A stretch of 64,000 bases of DNA, taken from positions 372,001 to 436,000 of the forward strand of contig NZ_SWBQ01000003.1 of NCBI RefSeq assembly GCF_005116445.1, given 5' to 3'. Numbering within the stretch: position 1 is the first letter of the stretch; each line of letters starts with the position of its first letter. The notes under the pieces were generated by a model, which was not told the DNA's origin, did no database searches, and saw only the letters and a program-made list of their open reading frames with translations. Of this stretch, positions 53,842 to 62,987 are shown piece by piece. The stretch is from Pedobacter frigoris. Its GTDB lineage: Bacteria > Bacteroidota > Bacteroidia > Sphingobacteriales > Sphingobacteriaceae. A program made the position numbers and the translations under genes.

Positions 53842-54615
53842 ATGTTATCAATAAAAAATATACACGCAAGAGTAGAAGACAAAGAAATCCTTAGGGGCAT
53901 CAACCTGGAGATAAAAGCCGGTGAAGTACATGCCATTATGGGGCCAAATGGATCAGGCAAAAGTACGCTTTCGTCTGTACTGGCAGGCCGTGAAGAATAC
54001 GAAGTAACCGAAGGATCGGTAGCGTTTTTGGGCAAGGATTTACTCGACCTGGCGCCGGAAGACCGCGCACGTGAGGGTTTGTTTCTGGCCTTCCAATATC
54101 CGGTGGAAATACCCGGAGTAAGCACCACCAATTTCGTTAAGGCTGCAGTAAATGAAAAGCGTAAATACAACGGAGAGGAACCATTGGATGCGGTTTCGTT
54201 CCTGAAACTGATGAAAGAAAAGATGGCGATGGTAGAGATAGACCAATCTCTGCTCAGCCGCTCGATCAATGAAGGGTTTTCTGGTGGCGAAAAGAAGCGC
54301 AATGAGGTGTTTCAGATGGCCATGCTGGAACCTAAATTGGCGATACTGGATGAGACAGATTCTGGACTTGACATTGATGCGCTGCGCATCGTGGCAAACG
54401 GAATCAATGAGCTGAGACGGCCAGACCGGGCGTTTTTAGTCATCACCCACTATCAGCGTTTGCTGGATTATATACAGCCTGATTTTGTGCACGTATTGTA
54501 CAAAGGCAGGATCGTAAAATCGGGCACCAAGGAGCTTGCACTGGAACTGGAAGAAAAAGGGTACGACTTCATCACCGAACAAATAGATCTGGCTGCATTA
54601 AGTGGTTTACAATAA
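53842..54615 (+). CDS. sufC: Fe-S assembly ATPase SufC
   Basis: This is a 257-residue ABC-type ATPase of the SufBC2D complex. Walker [10 protein letters not shown] is at residues 34-42. The ABC signature is [13 protein letters not shown] and Walker B is [16 protein letters not shown], the Suf-specific form with Thr-Asp after the Glu. The terminal segment has [22 protein letters not shown]. It drives conformational change in the scaffold. It lies between sufB and sufD with spacers of 15 and 5 bp. Confidence 0.96.
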   Translation: MLSIKNIHARVEDKEILRGINLEIKAGEVHAIMGPNGSGKSTLSSVLAGREEYEVTEGSVAFLGKDLLDLAPEDRAREGLFLAFQYPVEIPGVSTTNFVKAAVNEKRKYNGEEPLDAVSFLKLMKEKMAMVEIDQSLLSRSINEGFSGGEKKRNEVFQMAMLEPKLAILDETDSGLDIDALRIVANGINELRRPDRAFLVITHYQRLLDYIQPDFVHVLYKGRIVKSGTKELALELEEKGYDFITEQIDLAALSGLQ

Positions 54616-54620
54616 GCACG

Positions 54621-55814
54621 ATGAGTATGGATTTGACGAATTTTAAGGAAGAGTGGAAGTATACCAACATCAGTAGCGTGCTGGAAAAAGCTTATGTGAC
54701 GGCGCCGTCTGAGGTTAGTGCTGAGGATTTGAATGCTTTCCGCATGCCGGGACATCATAAGGCAAATGAACTGGTGTTTGTAAACGGGAGGTATGCTCCC
54801 GCCCTCTCTCAGGTGCTTTCTTCGGAAAATGAATTGGTGATCCTGCCTTTAAAAGAGGCAATGAATGGTTTTTTTCGTGATTTAGTAAGCAGTCACCTAA
54901 ACAAGAGCGCTGATTATATAAAAGATGGGGTACATGCGCTGAATGGCGAGTATATGCAGGAGGGCATGTTTATTTATGTGCCTAAAGGCCTGAAGCCGCA
55001 GCATCCGATCTATATGTATCATGTACTGGATGGCAGACAAGCTCCGGTAATGGCTCAGCCACGCAACCTGATCTATGCAGATGAGCGCAGTCGTTTACAG
55101 TTGACCGAAACTTATGCGACTTTGGGTACTTCTGACAGCTTCTGCAATGAGGTGCTGGAGATCATAGTGGCGCAAGACGCGTATGTAGAGTACTATAAAT
55201 TGCAGAATGATGTGGCGCATGCGAGTCAGGTGAATACGACACACATCAGCCAGATTGGTCGCAGTTATGTGCACACTGTAGTGATCAGTCTGGGTGGCGG
55301 GATTGTCCGTAACAATATGAACCTAGTATTGGACGCGGCAAATAATGAAGCGCATATGTATGGTTTGTACTTGCTGAAGGGAAAAACGCATGTAGACAAT
55401 CATACTTTAATAGATAATAAACAGCCTGGGTGTTTCAGTAATCAACTGTACAAGGGCATTGCAGACGACTCTTCGACTGGCGTATTTAATGGCAGGATCA
55501 TGGTTCAGCCTGATGCTCAGAAAACCAATGCGTATCAGTCTAACAAAAACATATTGTTGTCAGATAATGCGACCATCAATGCAAAACCTCAACTGGAGAT
55601 TTTTGCAGATGATGTGAAGTGTTCGCATGGTTGTACCGTTGGTCAGCTTGATGAAGAAGCATTGTTTTATTTGCGTGCAAGGGGCATTCCGCGGGAAAAA
55701 GCAGAAGTATTGCTGTTACAGGCATATGCTGCAGATATAGTGGCACAGATTAAACCGATGACCGTTCGTGCTTATGTGGAGCGGTTGATTTTGGAACATT
55801 TATCAGTAGGGTAA
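54621..55814 (+). CDS. sufD: Fe-S cluster assembly protein SufD
   Basis: This is a 397-residue partner of SufB. The N-terminal NFKEEWKYTNISSVLEKAYVT is a typical SufD start. The C-terminal beta-helix part has EMYGLYLLKGKTHVDNHTLIDN, GVFNGRIMVQPDAQKTNAYQSNKNILLS, PQLEIFADDVKCSHGCTVGQLDEEALFYLRARGIP. It binds SufB and SufC and is required for iron entry in known systems. The ATG at 54621 is used, and a second one two codons on (54627) is also possible. sufS begins 5 bp after its stop. Confidence 0.95.
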   Translation: MSMDLTNFKEEWKYTNISSVLEKAYVTAPSEVSAEDLNAFRMPGHHKANELVFVNGRYAPALSQVLSSENELVILPLKEAMNGFFRDLVSSHLNKSADYIKDGVHALNGEYMQEGMFIYVPKGLKPQHPIYMYHVLDGRQAPVMAQPRNLIYADERSRLQLTETYATLGTSDSFCNEVLEIIVAQDAYVEYYKLQNDVAHASQVNTTHISQIGRSYVHTVVISLGGGIVRNNMNLVLDAANNEAHMYGLYLLKGKTHVDNHTLIDNKQPGCFSNQLYKGIADDSSTGVFNGRIMVQPDAQKTNAYQSNKNILLSDNATINAKPQLEIFADDVKCSHGCTVGQLDEEALFYLRARGIPREKAEVLLLQAYAADIVAQIKPMTVRAYVERLILEHLSVG

Positions 55815-55819
55815 TTATT

Positions 55820-57079
55820 ATGGAAGGAGCAGATTCGTTATCGTTGAATACATCGCGGACATTGAGCGACTGGTTGGCGCTCAGGCAGCAGTTCCCGATA
55901 CTGTCAAGGGAAGTGAAGGGTAAGCCCTTGGTTTATTTCGACAATGCGGCTACTTCTCAGAAACCGCAGGTGGTCATAGATGCGCTTAGTCATTATTATT
56001 CTTATTATAACGCTAACATCCACAGGGGGATACATACGCTGGCTGAGGAAGCGACTATGGCTTACGAGGCCACGCGTGATGCGGTTCGTGATTTTGTGGG
56101 TGCTGCTGAGCGTGAGGAGATTATCTTCACTCGCGGCACTACTGAAGCGATCAACCTGGTGGCTTATACGTGGGGCAGAAAACATATTTCTGAAGGAGAT
56201 GAAATCCTGATTTCTGGTATGGAGCACCATTCCAATATCGTGCCCTGGCAGATTTTATGTGCGGAAAAGGGTGCCTTGCTGAAGGTGGTTCCTGTGGAGG
56301 ATGACGGCTCGCTGTCGATGTCTGCCTTTCATGAGTTGCTTTCTGAGCGTACTAAATTAGTTTCTATAGTACAGGTATCCAATGCATTGGGCACAGTAAA
56401 TCCCGTGAAAGAGATTATCGATGCCGCTCATCGTGCTGGTGCTAAGGTATTGGTTGATGGCGCGCAATCTGCGGTGCATCTGGATATTGATGTTCAAGAT
56501 ATGGATTGTGATTTCTTCGCTTTTTCGGGACATAAGGTATATGGCCCTACAGGTGTGGGAGCTTTGTACGGAAAGCGGGAATTGCTGGAAAGTATGCCGG
56601 TGTTTCAGGGTGGAGGAGAGATGATCAAAGAGGTGAGTTTTGAGGGTACTACTTATGCTGATCTTCCTTATAAATATGAGGCAGGCACGCCGAATATTGC
56701 GGATACGATTGCTTTGAAGGCGGCGTTGGATTTTATTAGCGGCATTGGCAAGGCGCAGATCAGAGCGCATGAGGATGAGCTGCTGGCTTATGCTACTGCT
56801 GAATTGAAGGCGATTCCTGGACTGAAGATCATCGGCGAAGCTGCTCAAAAGGTGAGTCTGGTGTCTTTTGTGGTTGAAGGGATTCATCCGCAGGATATAG
56901 GTGTATTGCTGGATAATATGGGGATTGCGGTACGTACTGGACATCATTGTACGCAACCGCTGATGAAGCGTTTTGGGATTCCAGGAACGGTAAGAGCCTC
57001 TTTTGCGTTATATAATGAGAAAACGGAGATTGACGTGCTGATTGCAGCGCTTCATAAGACTATAAAAATGTTAACCTAA
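55820..57079 (+). CDS. sufS: Cysteine desulfurase SufS
   Basis: This is a 419-residue PLP enzyme that takes sulfur from cysteine and passes it as a persulfide to SufE. The PLP lysine is Lys239 in FSGHKVYGPTG, and the active-site cysteine is Cys377 in RTGHHCTQPLMKRF. The layout is that of group II desulfurases. FPILSREVKGKPLVYFDNAATSQKP is the usual start of the catalytic part. The stop codon overlaps the sufE ATG by 1 bp, so translation of the two is coupled. Confidence 0.95.
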   Translation: MEGADSLSLNTSRTLSDWLALRQQFPILSREVKGKPLVYFDNAATSQKPQVVIDALSHYYSYYNANIHRGIHTLAEEATMAYEATRDAVRDFVGAAEREEIIFTRGTTEAINLVAYTWGRKHISEGDEILISGMEHHSNIVPWQILCAEKGALLKVVPVEDDGSLSMSAFHELLSERTKLVSIVQVSNALGTVNPVKEIIDAAHRAGAKVLVDGAQSAVHLDIDVQDMDCDFFAFSGHKVYGPTGVGALYGKRELLESMPVFQGGGEMIKEVSFEGTTYADLPYKYEAGTPNIADTIALKAALDFISGIGKAQIRAHEDELLAYATAELKAIPGLKIIGEAAQKVSLVSFVVEGIHPQDIGVLLDNMGIAVRTGHHCTQPLMKRFGIPGTVRASFALYNEKTEIDVLIAALHKTIKMLT

Positions 57080-57525
57080 TGAATAGTAAGCCGATACTGG
57101 AAATAGAGAAAGAGATTATCGAAGACTTTGCGCTGTTTGACAGCTGGGAAGATAAGTACGAATACATTATAGACCTTGGTAAAAAACTGGCTCCGTTGGA
57201 AGAGCAGTATAAAATAGATGAGAACAAGATCAAGGGTTGCCAGTCTACAGTATGGCTGAGGGCTGACTACATTGACGGACTTATCGTTTTTAAAGCAGAC
57301 AGCGATGCCGTGATCGTAAAAGGCCTGATCAGCATGCTGATCAAAGTGCTTTCCGGACATACTCCGGAAGAGATACTGGCTGCAAAAATGGATTTCATAG
57401 GAGAGATTGGAATGATGACTCACCTTGCACAAACACGCTCTAATGGCTTGCTGGCGATGATCAAACAGATGAAAAATTATGCACTGGCCTATCAGGCTAT
57501 AGGCGCAAGAAAGGATACTGTATGA
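57079..57525 (+). CDS. sufE: Sulfur acceptor protein SufE
   Basis: This 148-residue protein accepts persulfide sulfur from SufS and transfers it to SufB. The catalytic Cys54 lies in KIKGCQSTVWL. Typical segments FDSWEDKYEYIIDLGKKLAPL and NGLLAMIKQMKNYA are present. It overlaps sufS by 1 bp and its TGA stop overlaps the following ATG, so it sits in a translationally coupled series. Confidence 0.94.
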   Translation: MNSKPILEIEKEIIEDFALFDSWEDKYEYIIDLGKKLAPLEEQYKIDENKIKGCQSTVWLRADYIDGLIVFKADSDAVIVKGLISMLIKVLSGHTPEEILAAKMDFIGEIGMMTHLAQTRSNGLLAMIKQMKNYALAYQAIGARKDTV

Positions 57526-57839
57526 TGGACAAAGAAGTATTGAGACAGCGGGTAATAGACACCCTGCAAACCATTTACGATCCGGAGATTCCGGTGAGCA
57601 TTTATGAACTTGGATTGATTTATGAAGTCAACATCTTCCCTCCCCTGAATAATGTGGAGATTATCATGACGCTGACTGCGCCGAATTGTCCGGCAGCACA
57701 ATCGCTACCATCAGAAGTGGAGAGCAAATTGAAAGCATTGGGTGGTGTAAATGAGGTATCGGTAGAAATAGTTTGGGAGCCAAGCTGGAACAGGGATATG
57801 ATGAGCGAAGCTGCCAGGCTTGAACTTGGCATGATGTAA
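57522..57839 (+). CDS. DUF59/MIP18 family Fe-S assembly protein (SufT-like)
   Basis: This is a 105-residue protein. VIDTLQTIYDPEIPVSIYELGLIYEV and MTLTAPNCPAAQSLPSEVESKL, with a single conserved Cys, identify the DUF59 domain. Such proteins help mature Fe-S proteins and are common in Bacteroidota suf operons. It overlaps the sufE stop (ATGA). The Rrf2 gene follows after 18 bp. Confidence 0.9.
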   Translation: MMDKEVLRQRVIDTLQTIYDPEIPVSIYELGLIYEVNIFPPLNNVEIIMTLTAPNCPAAQSLPSEVESKLKALGGVNEVSVEIVWEPSWNRDMMSEAARLELGMM

Positions 57840-57857
57840 CGGTTTAAAAACAAAGAG

Positions 57858-58328
57858 ATGAAGATTACCGCACAGGAAGAATATGGATTGAGGATACTAC
57901 TGCGCATTGCCAGATTTGGCAATGAAGGAGGTGTCAGCATTCCAATGATCAGTGAGACAGAAGGTTTATCTGCTGCGTATGCCGGAAAATTAACCCGTAC
58001 TTTAAGGATGGCCGGTTATATCAACAGTACGCCAGGTTACAAGGGAGGTTATGTATTGTCTAAACCGGCTTCGGAGATCAATATCAATGAGGTGATGAAG
58101 GCACTCGGCGGCTCCCTGTACTCCACAACGTATTGTGGTGATTTTACAGGATCAACTAAATTATGTACCAATAGCATAGATTGCTCTGTGCGCTCTTTAT
58201 GGCAAATGGTCCAGTTCTCTGTGGATCAGCTATTGGACAAGATCAGTCTGCAGGATTTAATCGGTAATGAAAAAGAATCTAACCTCAATATCCAAAATAC
58301 CTTAGCTTTGCTATATGGCAAACGATAA
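57858..58328 (+). CDS. Rrf2 family regulator, probably Fe-S-sensing
   Basis: This is a 156-residue winged-helix regulator. The N-terminal helix-turn-helix (SIPMISETEGLSAAYAGKLTRTLRMAGYINSTPGYKGGYVL) is typical of Rrf2. Cysteines Cys93, Cys103 and Cys109 stand in a C-x9-C-x5-C pattern near the place where IscR-type members bind a [2Fe-2S] cluster. It lies at the end of the suf operon, so it is a likely feedback regulator that binds the inverted repeat at the suf promoter. Its last 14 bp overlap the next small gene. Confidence 0.9.
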   Translation: MKITAQEEYGLRILLRIARFGNEGGVSIPMISETEGLSAAYAGKLTRTLRMAGYINSTPGYKGGYVLSKPASEININEVMKALGGSLYSTTYCGDFTGSTKLCTNSIDCSVRSLWQMVQFSVDQLLDKISLQDLIGNEKESNLNIQNTLALLYGKR

Positions 58329-58575
58329 TCCTTACATTTTATTCAATGCGCAAATCCACAAAGACTGGAAGGATAACGGCGTAAAATATATTAAACTGGT
58401 AGAACTGGAATCAGATCTGGACATCAAGTTTTTTGAACTGGTACCCGATTCCGAAATCCCTGATGCAGGAGAAACCATTTATCCTATTGATTCTGAAGAC
58501 ATACTTGAACTCTTAGAGCCCATGAAACATGCGAGGTTCCTTGTTCACGAAATATATCTGGAAGAAGAGGATTAG
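58315..58575 (+). CDS. Small acidic protein of unknown function in the suf operon
   Basis: This is an 86-residue soluble, very acidic protein with no Cys, no signal peptide and no recognised family. Sequence landmarks are NPYILFNAQIHKDWKDNG, KYIKLVELESDLDIKFFEL and HARFLVHEIYLEEED. It overlaps the Rrf2 gene by 14 bp, so it is translated from the same transcript as the suf genes. It could be a chaperone-like, inhibitory or carrier protein, and nothing in the sequence decides this. The next gene is convergent, so it ends the operon. Confidence 0.65.
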   Translation: MANDNPYILFNAQIHKDWKDNGVKYIKLVELESDLDIKFFELVPDSEIPDAGETIYPIDSEDILELLEPMKHARFLVHEIYLEEED

Positions 58576-58583
58576 AAAACAGT

Positions 58584-59879
58584 TTATTTATCCTCGCTTA
58601 TATTATATTTTTTTCTGATAAAATAAGACCAATCTTTGGCATTATCATTATATGATTTCTTTAGCAGTTTGTCTGCCTTCTCCTGATCTCCCTTGAAGTA
58701 ATAGATCTCAGCTTAAAGTGCTTCTATCTGCCCTTTATACTCCTGATCATCAACCGCATTGAGGTAATCTAATGCCAGATCGTAATACTGGTTCATCTTG
58801 GCACTCGCAGAAGCAAGTATGTAAGCATTAACATAGTTGGTACTGGTTTTTGTAGCCTGTGCAGCATATTGCATGGCTTCCATAAATCCCCCCTTTCTAT
58901 AGTGTTCTAATGCAATTTTAAAATTTTTGAGTGAACTGTTATAATCTTTATCAGCTTCAGCGAAAAGTTGGTACCCAATATTGTAAGTATAAACTTTGGT
59001 AATCAGGGGTAATTCGTTAGGGGCTGACATTGAAAAATATTTTAATGAAATGCTATCTTTTTGCGTGATCGGAGCTCCTGATAAGAAAATGCGTTCTCCC
59101 AATATTAATTTCTTGGTTAAGTTTGAGAATATAATCTCATTAGACGGCTGCGTTCCCGATGGCGCATAAAAGATCTGGGGTGCTCCATTTGATTCAGAAC
59201 TACGTCGCTGAGCTTCTTGTTGATCTGCCTCAGTCCGCCTGCGGTTTTCTATACTGCTGTTAACACTACTTATCTTACTAGACAATGAACTATTACTGCT
59301 ACTGCTAGACAATGAATTACTATTAGACAATGAACTTCTTGATGCAGAGGCACTGCCGGCTTCTCTTACCCCAACTATCGCTATTACCCGGCTGGACAAA
59401 GTTTCATTAGCTCTAACCGAGGAACTTTGTCCGTTAGAAGTCGCAGAAGGTATGTACATAGGTGTAGCCTTTGGTCCGCTGGATATCCGGGCGGCCAATT
59501 CCTTTTTTTCTAAAGGAATAAAATCATAACAATTTAAAGGAATGAAAATATTGCCGTCGCTAATGGTAACGGAAAAGTTGATATTTTCTTTATAAAGCAC
59601 CGGACTTTTTGGTGATCTAAGGGTAAATCCTTTCATCTGTCCATCCAATCCAAATAAAATTCCTGCATTGTCTGTCCATCCCACTATCCCACCAGTTTTG
59701 TCCACAACAGCTGTTCCTCTCACAACCATTTGTGGTTTTCAGTTCAAATCGTAAATGATGCTATCTTGCCAATAACCGTCATTTTCAAATACGGCATTGT
59801 AAAGAGCAAAAATTTCAGTCTGGCCAAAAGCCACATTAGAAAAAAGAAAAAGAAGAAGGATTAAGAGATTGCGTTTCAT
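58584..59879 (-). pseudogene. TPR-containing secreted protein gene interrupted by two in-frame stops
   Basis: The frame from the ATG at 59879 encodes a signal peptide (LLILLLFLFSNVAFGQ) and then a TGA at 59739-59741 (codon 47, read QDSIIYDLN-stop-KPQMVVRG). The same frame continues for about 340 codons with a Ser-rich stretch and a TPR-like region (NFKIALEHYRKGGFMEAMQYAAQA and LALDYLNAVDDQEYKGQIEAL). It then meets TAA at 58713-58715 and runs on for 42 codons (AEIYYFKGDQEKADKLLKKSY) to TAA at 58584-58586. The frame is otherwise intact over 432 codons. Both stops are single-base changes away from sense codons, so this is a recent pseudogene or a sequencing artefact. Confidence 0.8.
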
Positions 59880-59924
59880 TATAGTAATTTGAGATTCTCA
59901 AATATAGGTAATAGGATTGAAAAG

Positions 59925-60503
59925 TTATGCCCCCTGTTTTCTTACGAATTTAGTTAAGATCACAATAGTTTGTCCTTCAATTTTTCCTTCTATCTGATCT
60001 GTATTGTTATGTACCAGACGGATATTCTTTACTACAGTTCCCATTTTGGCATTCAGTTGAGATCCTTTTACATCCAGTGATTTGATCAGGACTACTGTAT
60101 CTCCTGCTTGTAACGGCGCTCCGTTACAATCTTTATGGATATCTTCAACGGCATCATTGTCCTCATCTGCGCCAGCCTGTGCCCATGCAAGTGTCTCCTC
60201 ATCAAGGTACATGGCATCTAAACTATCAACAGCCCAGCTTTCACCTTTCAGCCTGTTCAGCAAACGCCAGGTTACAACCTGTACACCGGGAATTGCACTC
60301 CAGATACTGGTTCGTAAAAAGCCCAAATGTTTCAGGTCAGCTTCCTCAGTCTTTTCAATCTGAGCAATGCATTTATCGCAGATCACGATGGTATTATCTT
60401 CCGGATGAGAAGTTTGAGGTTGTACTTCATATATTTTCAGCGCTGCTGCCGATTGACATAACTCACACTTATTTCCGCTTCTTTCAAGTAGTAGTTGTTC
60501 CAA
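59925..60503 (-). CDS. PhnA domain protein with N-terminal zinc-finger-like part
   Basis: This is a 192-residue protein. The N-terminal half has two CxxC pairs (NKCELCQSAAA and VICDKCIAQI), like the zinc ribbon of PhnA-type proteins. The C-terminal half (from about residue 120, IHKDCNGAPLQAGDTVVLIKSLDVKG) is the PhnA/YjdM domain. Despite the name, the family has no proven role in phosphonate breakdown. The start is TTG at 60503. An upstream in-frame TAA excludes a longer frame, and no ATG precedes the conserved part. It is divergent from the glycosidase gene. Confidence 0.82.
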   Translation of the reverse strand: MEQLLLERSGNKCELCQSAAALKIYEVQPQTSHPEDNTIVICDKCIAQIEKTEEADLKHLGFLRTSIWSAIPGVQVVTWRLLNRLKGESWAVDSLDAMYLDEETLAWAQAGADEDNDAVEDIHKDCNGAPLQAGDTVVLIKSLDVKGSQLNAKMGTVVKNIRLVHNNTDQIEGKIEGQTIVILTKFVRKQGA

Positions 60504-60635
60504 TGCTGTGTTCTTTTAATGATTGAGGGTGTAAAGGTACTTATTTAAAAGAATTTGTTTACGATAGAAAAAGAGTGAACTACAATGGGAAATTGAAAAT
60601 ATTTATTTATTTTGTAGCCGTGAGCCACACTTTTT

Positions 60636-62222
60636 ATGAAATATACAACCTTACCCCTACTATTCTTGTTGGTTTTTTGTGCCTGCAAAAAACCAACTGA
60701 AAACCAAACACCTCCAACTGAAGAAAATCGGGAAGGAACCATCCCTCCTTCTAAAACCCGCTTTTCTCAATATTTGGAAATCAATGCTTTTGAATGGAAT
60801 TTTGCACAATTTGCCGTGCCCGAGCGTATAGATGAGGCAAAGTTCTCCGTGATCAAATCATTTTCCGGAGTGCGCCATTACCTGGATTGGGGACGGATTG
60901 AGCAGACCGAAGGCAAATATACTTTCAATCCAGCCCATACAGGTGGCTGGGGGCTTGATGTCATCTACCAGAGATTGAAAGATGAGGGCATGGATGTTTT
61001 ACTGGATCTGAAGACCTGCCCTGACTGGCTGGTTGACACCTACCCTGAAAATCAGCGTGATGCAGAGAACGTCCCTGCTCCCTACGGTCTCGACAGAGCT
61101 AATCCTGCTTCTTATATAGCACAGGCCAAAGCTGCTTTCCAATTGGCAGCGAGGTACGGTTCAAATAAGAATGTGGACCCAAAGCTGGTCAGCGTCATTA
61201 CCGCGATTAGGTGGACCGGTGATACGCCTAACGCGATAAAAATAGGCTTGGGACTAATCAAGTACATCGAGTGCGACAATGAAAGAGATAAGTGGTGGAA
61301 AGGCCCTAAAGCAGAGCAATCTGCTGAAGAATATGCTGCAAATATGTCGGCCTTTTATGATGGCAACAAAGGTAAACTGGGTAAAAATGTTGGTGTAAAA
61401 TCAGCTGACCCGAATATGATGGTCGTAATGGGCGGGTTATCCAGACCTGATCCTAATTTTGTGATCAAGATGATTGCCTGGTGTAAAAAGAACAGGGGAA
61501 CCAAAGCTGATGGATCGGTAGACCTGTGTTTTGATATCATCAATTATCACTTCTATTCAAATAATGCAAGTACAAATGAGGGCAACGGCTTTATCGGTGT
61601 TGCACCTGAACTTTCAGATATCGGGGATGTTGCAGATAAATTCCTGAAGATGTCTAAAGAACATGCGAATAACATGCCTGTTTGGATGACGGAGACTGGT
61701 TACGACATAAACCCTAATACACCACAGCGCGCCATTCCTATCGGTTCAAAGAATGTACAGGTTACACAGGCCGACTGGAATCTCCGGACCTCATTTTTAT
61801 ATGCAAGGAAAGGCATCAAAAAATGCATCTTTTATATGCTTGATGATGTGGATGTCAACAGTTCAATTCAATATTCTTCTTCCGGATTTGTAAATGCTGA
61901 TTTCTCAAAAAGACCGGCAGCTGATTATGTAGGTCAGACCAAAAAACTGCTTGGAAATTATTATTATGACACTACCATAAGTACCGATCCGTTTGTTGAC
62001 CTCTATAAATTGGACAAAAAGGAAATTTATGCACTTATGGTGCCTGACCAGACCGGAAGAACAACAACCTATGAACTGAATTTAGGTACGGCAAAACAAG
62101 CGGTTATTCATTCACTGCAAATTGGGAAAGACGAAATGAGTTCTAAAACGGTCAATACTGTAAATGGCAAACTGAAAATCGAGGTTACTGAAACTCCTGT
62201 ATTTGTAGAAAAGGTTTTGTAA
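60636..62222 (+). CDS. Clan-A-like glycoside hydrolase lipoprotein
   Basis: This is a 528-residue lipoprotein. The leader LLFLLVFCAC ends at a lipobox Cys. A TIM-barrel glycosidase fold is suggested by VRHYLDWGRIEQTEGKYTF and GMDVLLDLKTCPDWL. The likely acid/base is Glu216 in ECDNERDKWW (an Asn-Glu pair at strand 4) and the nucleophile is Glu353 in VWMTETGYD (strand 7). The exact GH family is not clear; it looks near GH39/GH5-type enzymes. A beta-sandwich tail follows from about residue 440. Surface location and a plant- or microbe-derived polysaccharide substrate are inferred from the lipobox and neighbours. Confidence 0.7.
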   Translation: MKYTTLPLLFLLVFCACKKPTENQTPPTEENREGTIPPSKTRFSQYLEINAFEWNFAQFAVPERIDEAKFSVIKSFSGVRHYLDWGRIEQTEGKYTFNPAHTGGWGLDVIYQRLKDEGMDVLLDLKTCPDWLVDTYPENQRDAENVPAPYGLDRANPASYIAQAKAAFQLAARYGSNKNVDPKLVSVITAIRWTGDTPNAIKIGLGLIKYIECDNERDKWWKGPKAEQSAEEYAANMSAFYDGNKGKLGKNVGVKSADPNMMVVMGGLSRPDPNFVIKMIAWCKKNRGTKADGSVDLCFDIINYHFYSNNASTNEGNGFIGVAPELSDIGDVADKFLKMSKEHANNMPVWMTETGYDINPNTPQRAIPIGSKNVQVTQADWNLRTSFLYARKGIKKCIFYMLDDVDVNSSIQYSSSGFVNADFSKRPAADYVGQTKKLLGNYYYDTTISTDPFVDLYKLDKKEIYALMVPDQTGRTTTYELNLGTAKQAVIHSLQIGKDEMSSKTVNTVNGKLKIEVTETPVFVEKVL

Positions 62223-62235
62223 TTTATACAATTGC

Positions 62236-62243
62236 TATCTTTG
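62236..62243 (+). promoter_or_regulatory. Promoter -7 box before the AAA ATPase gene
   Basis: TATCTTTG is identical to the -7 box of the suf promoter. TTTG at 62216-62219 stands 16 bp upstream, shorter than usual, so the match is moderate. The start would be near 62250, 15 bp before the ATG. Confidence 0.4.
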
Positions 62244-62264
62244 CTACATTAACAGCATGTATCA

Positions 62265-62987
62265 ATGAATATATACGATCTGATCATCAACGATAAAGAA
62301 GTTGTGACCCTGGCTGATGTTTTTCTGACTAATGACAATCAGAATGGCATCGAACAGCTTATCAAGGAACATAAATATGTGAATGAGCTCCATAAATATG
62401 GACTGCCCGTAAACAATAAAATCCTATTGTATGGTAATTCCGGTTGCGGTAAAACTACTACTGCAAAGGCGATTGCAAATGCGCTCGACAAGAAGATCAT
62501 CATCCTGAACCTGAGCAATGTAGTATGCTCCAGGATAGGAGAAACTTCACAGAACGTGAAGATGGTTTTTGATAAGGCAGGTAAAGAAAAAGCTATACTT
62601 TTCCTGGATGAATTTGACCAGATCGGTAAAGAAAGGGACAATGAGGACGGTGACGTCGGAGAAATGAGGAGACTGGTCAATACAATTATCCAGCTCATCG
62701 ATTATTACCCTAAAGAGGCTTTGCTGATCTGCGCGACCAACCATCCGGAGATTATTGACGTTGCATTAACAAGGAGATTCCAGCTACGGATTGGTTTTGA
62801 AATGCCCGGTTCAATTGTATTGGATTCGTACTACGACAAATTACTGGCTCATTTTCCGGAGCACATGCAAAACATAGAACGGAAATACGATATTTCCTTT
62901 GCAGAGGCCAAAGACTATGCCTATACAGTGGTTAAGTCACTGTTGATTGATGAATTAGACAAACAAGTTAACCCAGCTATCCTATGA
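62265..62987 (+). CDS. Compact AAA family ATPase
   Basis: This is a 240-residue, single-domain AAA+ ATPase. Walker A GNSGCGKT is at residues 57-64, Walker B ILFLDEFD at 111-118, and sensor 1 is Asn159 in ICATNHPEI. Arg170 and Arg171 (TRRFQLR) are candidate arginine fingers. The N-terminal part of about 50 residues has no extra domain, and there is no signal peptide, so it is cytosolic. Its stop codon overlaps the ATG of a secreted GH43 gene. This is an unusual partner, and the ATPase could act on a different target. The substrate is unknown. Confidence 0.82.
   Translation: MNIYDLIINDKEVVTLADVFLTNDNQNGIEQLIKEHKYVNELHKYGLPVNNKILLYGNSGCGKTTTAKAIANALDKKIIILNLSNVVCSRIGETSQNVKMVFDKAGKEKAILFLDEFDQIGKERDNEDGDVGEMRRLVNTIIQLIDYYPKEALLICATNHPEIIDVALTRRFQLRIGFEMPGSIVLDSYYDKLLAHFPEHMQNIERKYDISFAEAKDYAYTVVKSLLIDELDKQVNPAIL

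Noticed and set aside
59739..59741. In-frame TGA as a possible selenocysteine or recoded codon
   Set aside because: The same frame has a second internal stop of TAA type, no selenocysteine insertion structure is apparent after the TGA, and the residue context does not look catalytic.
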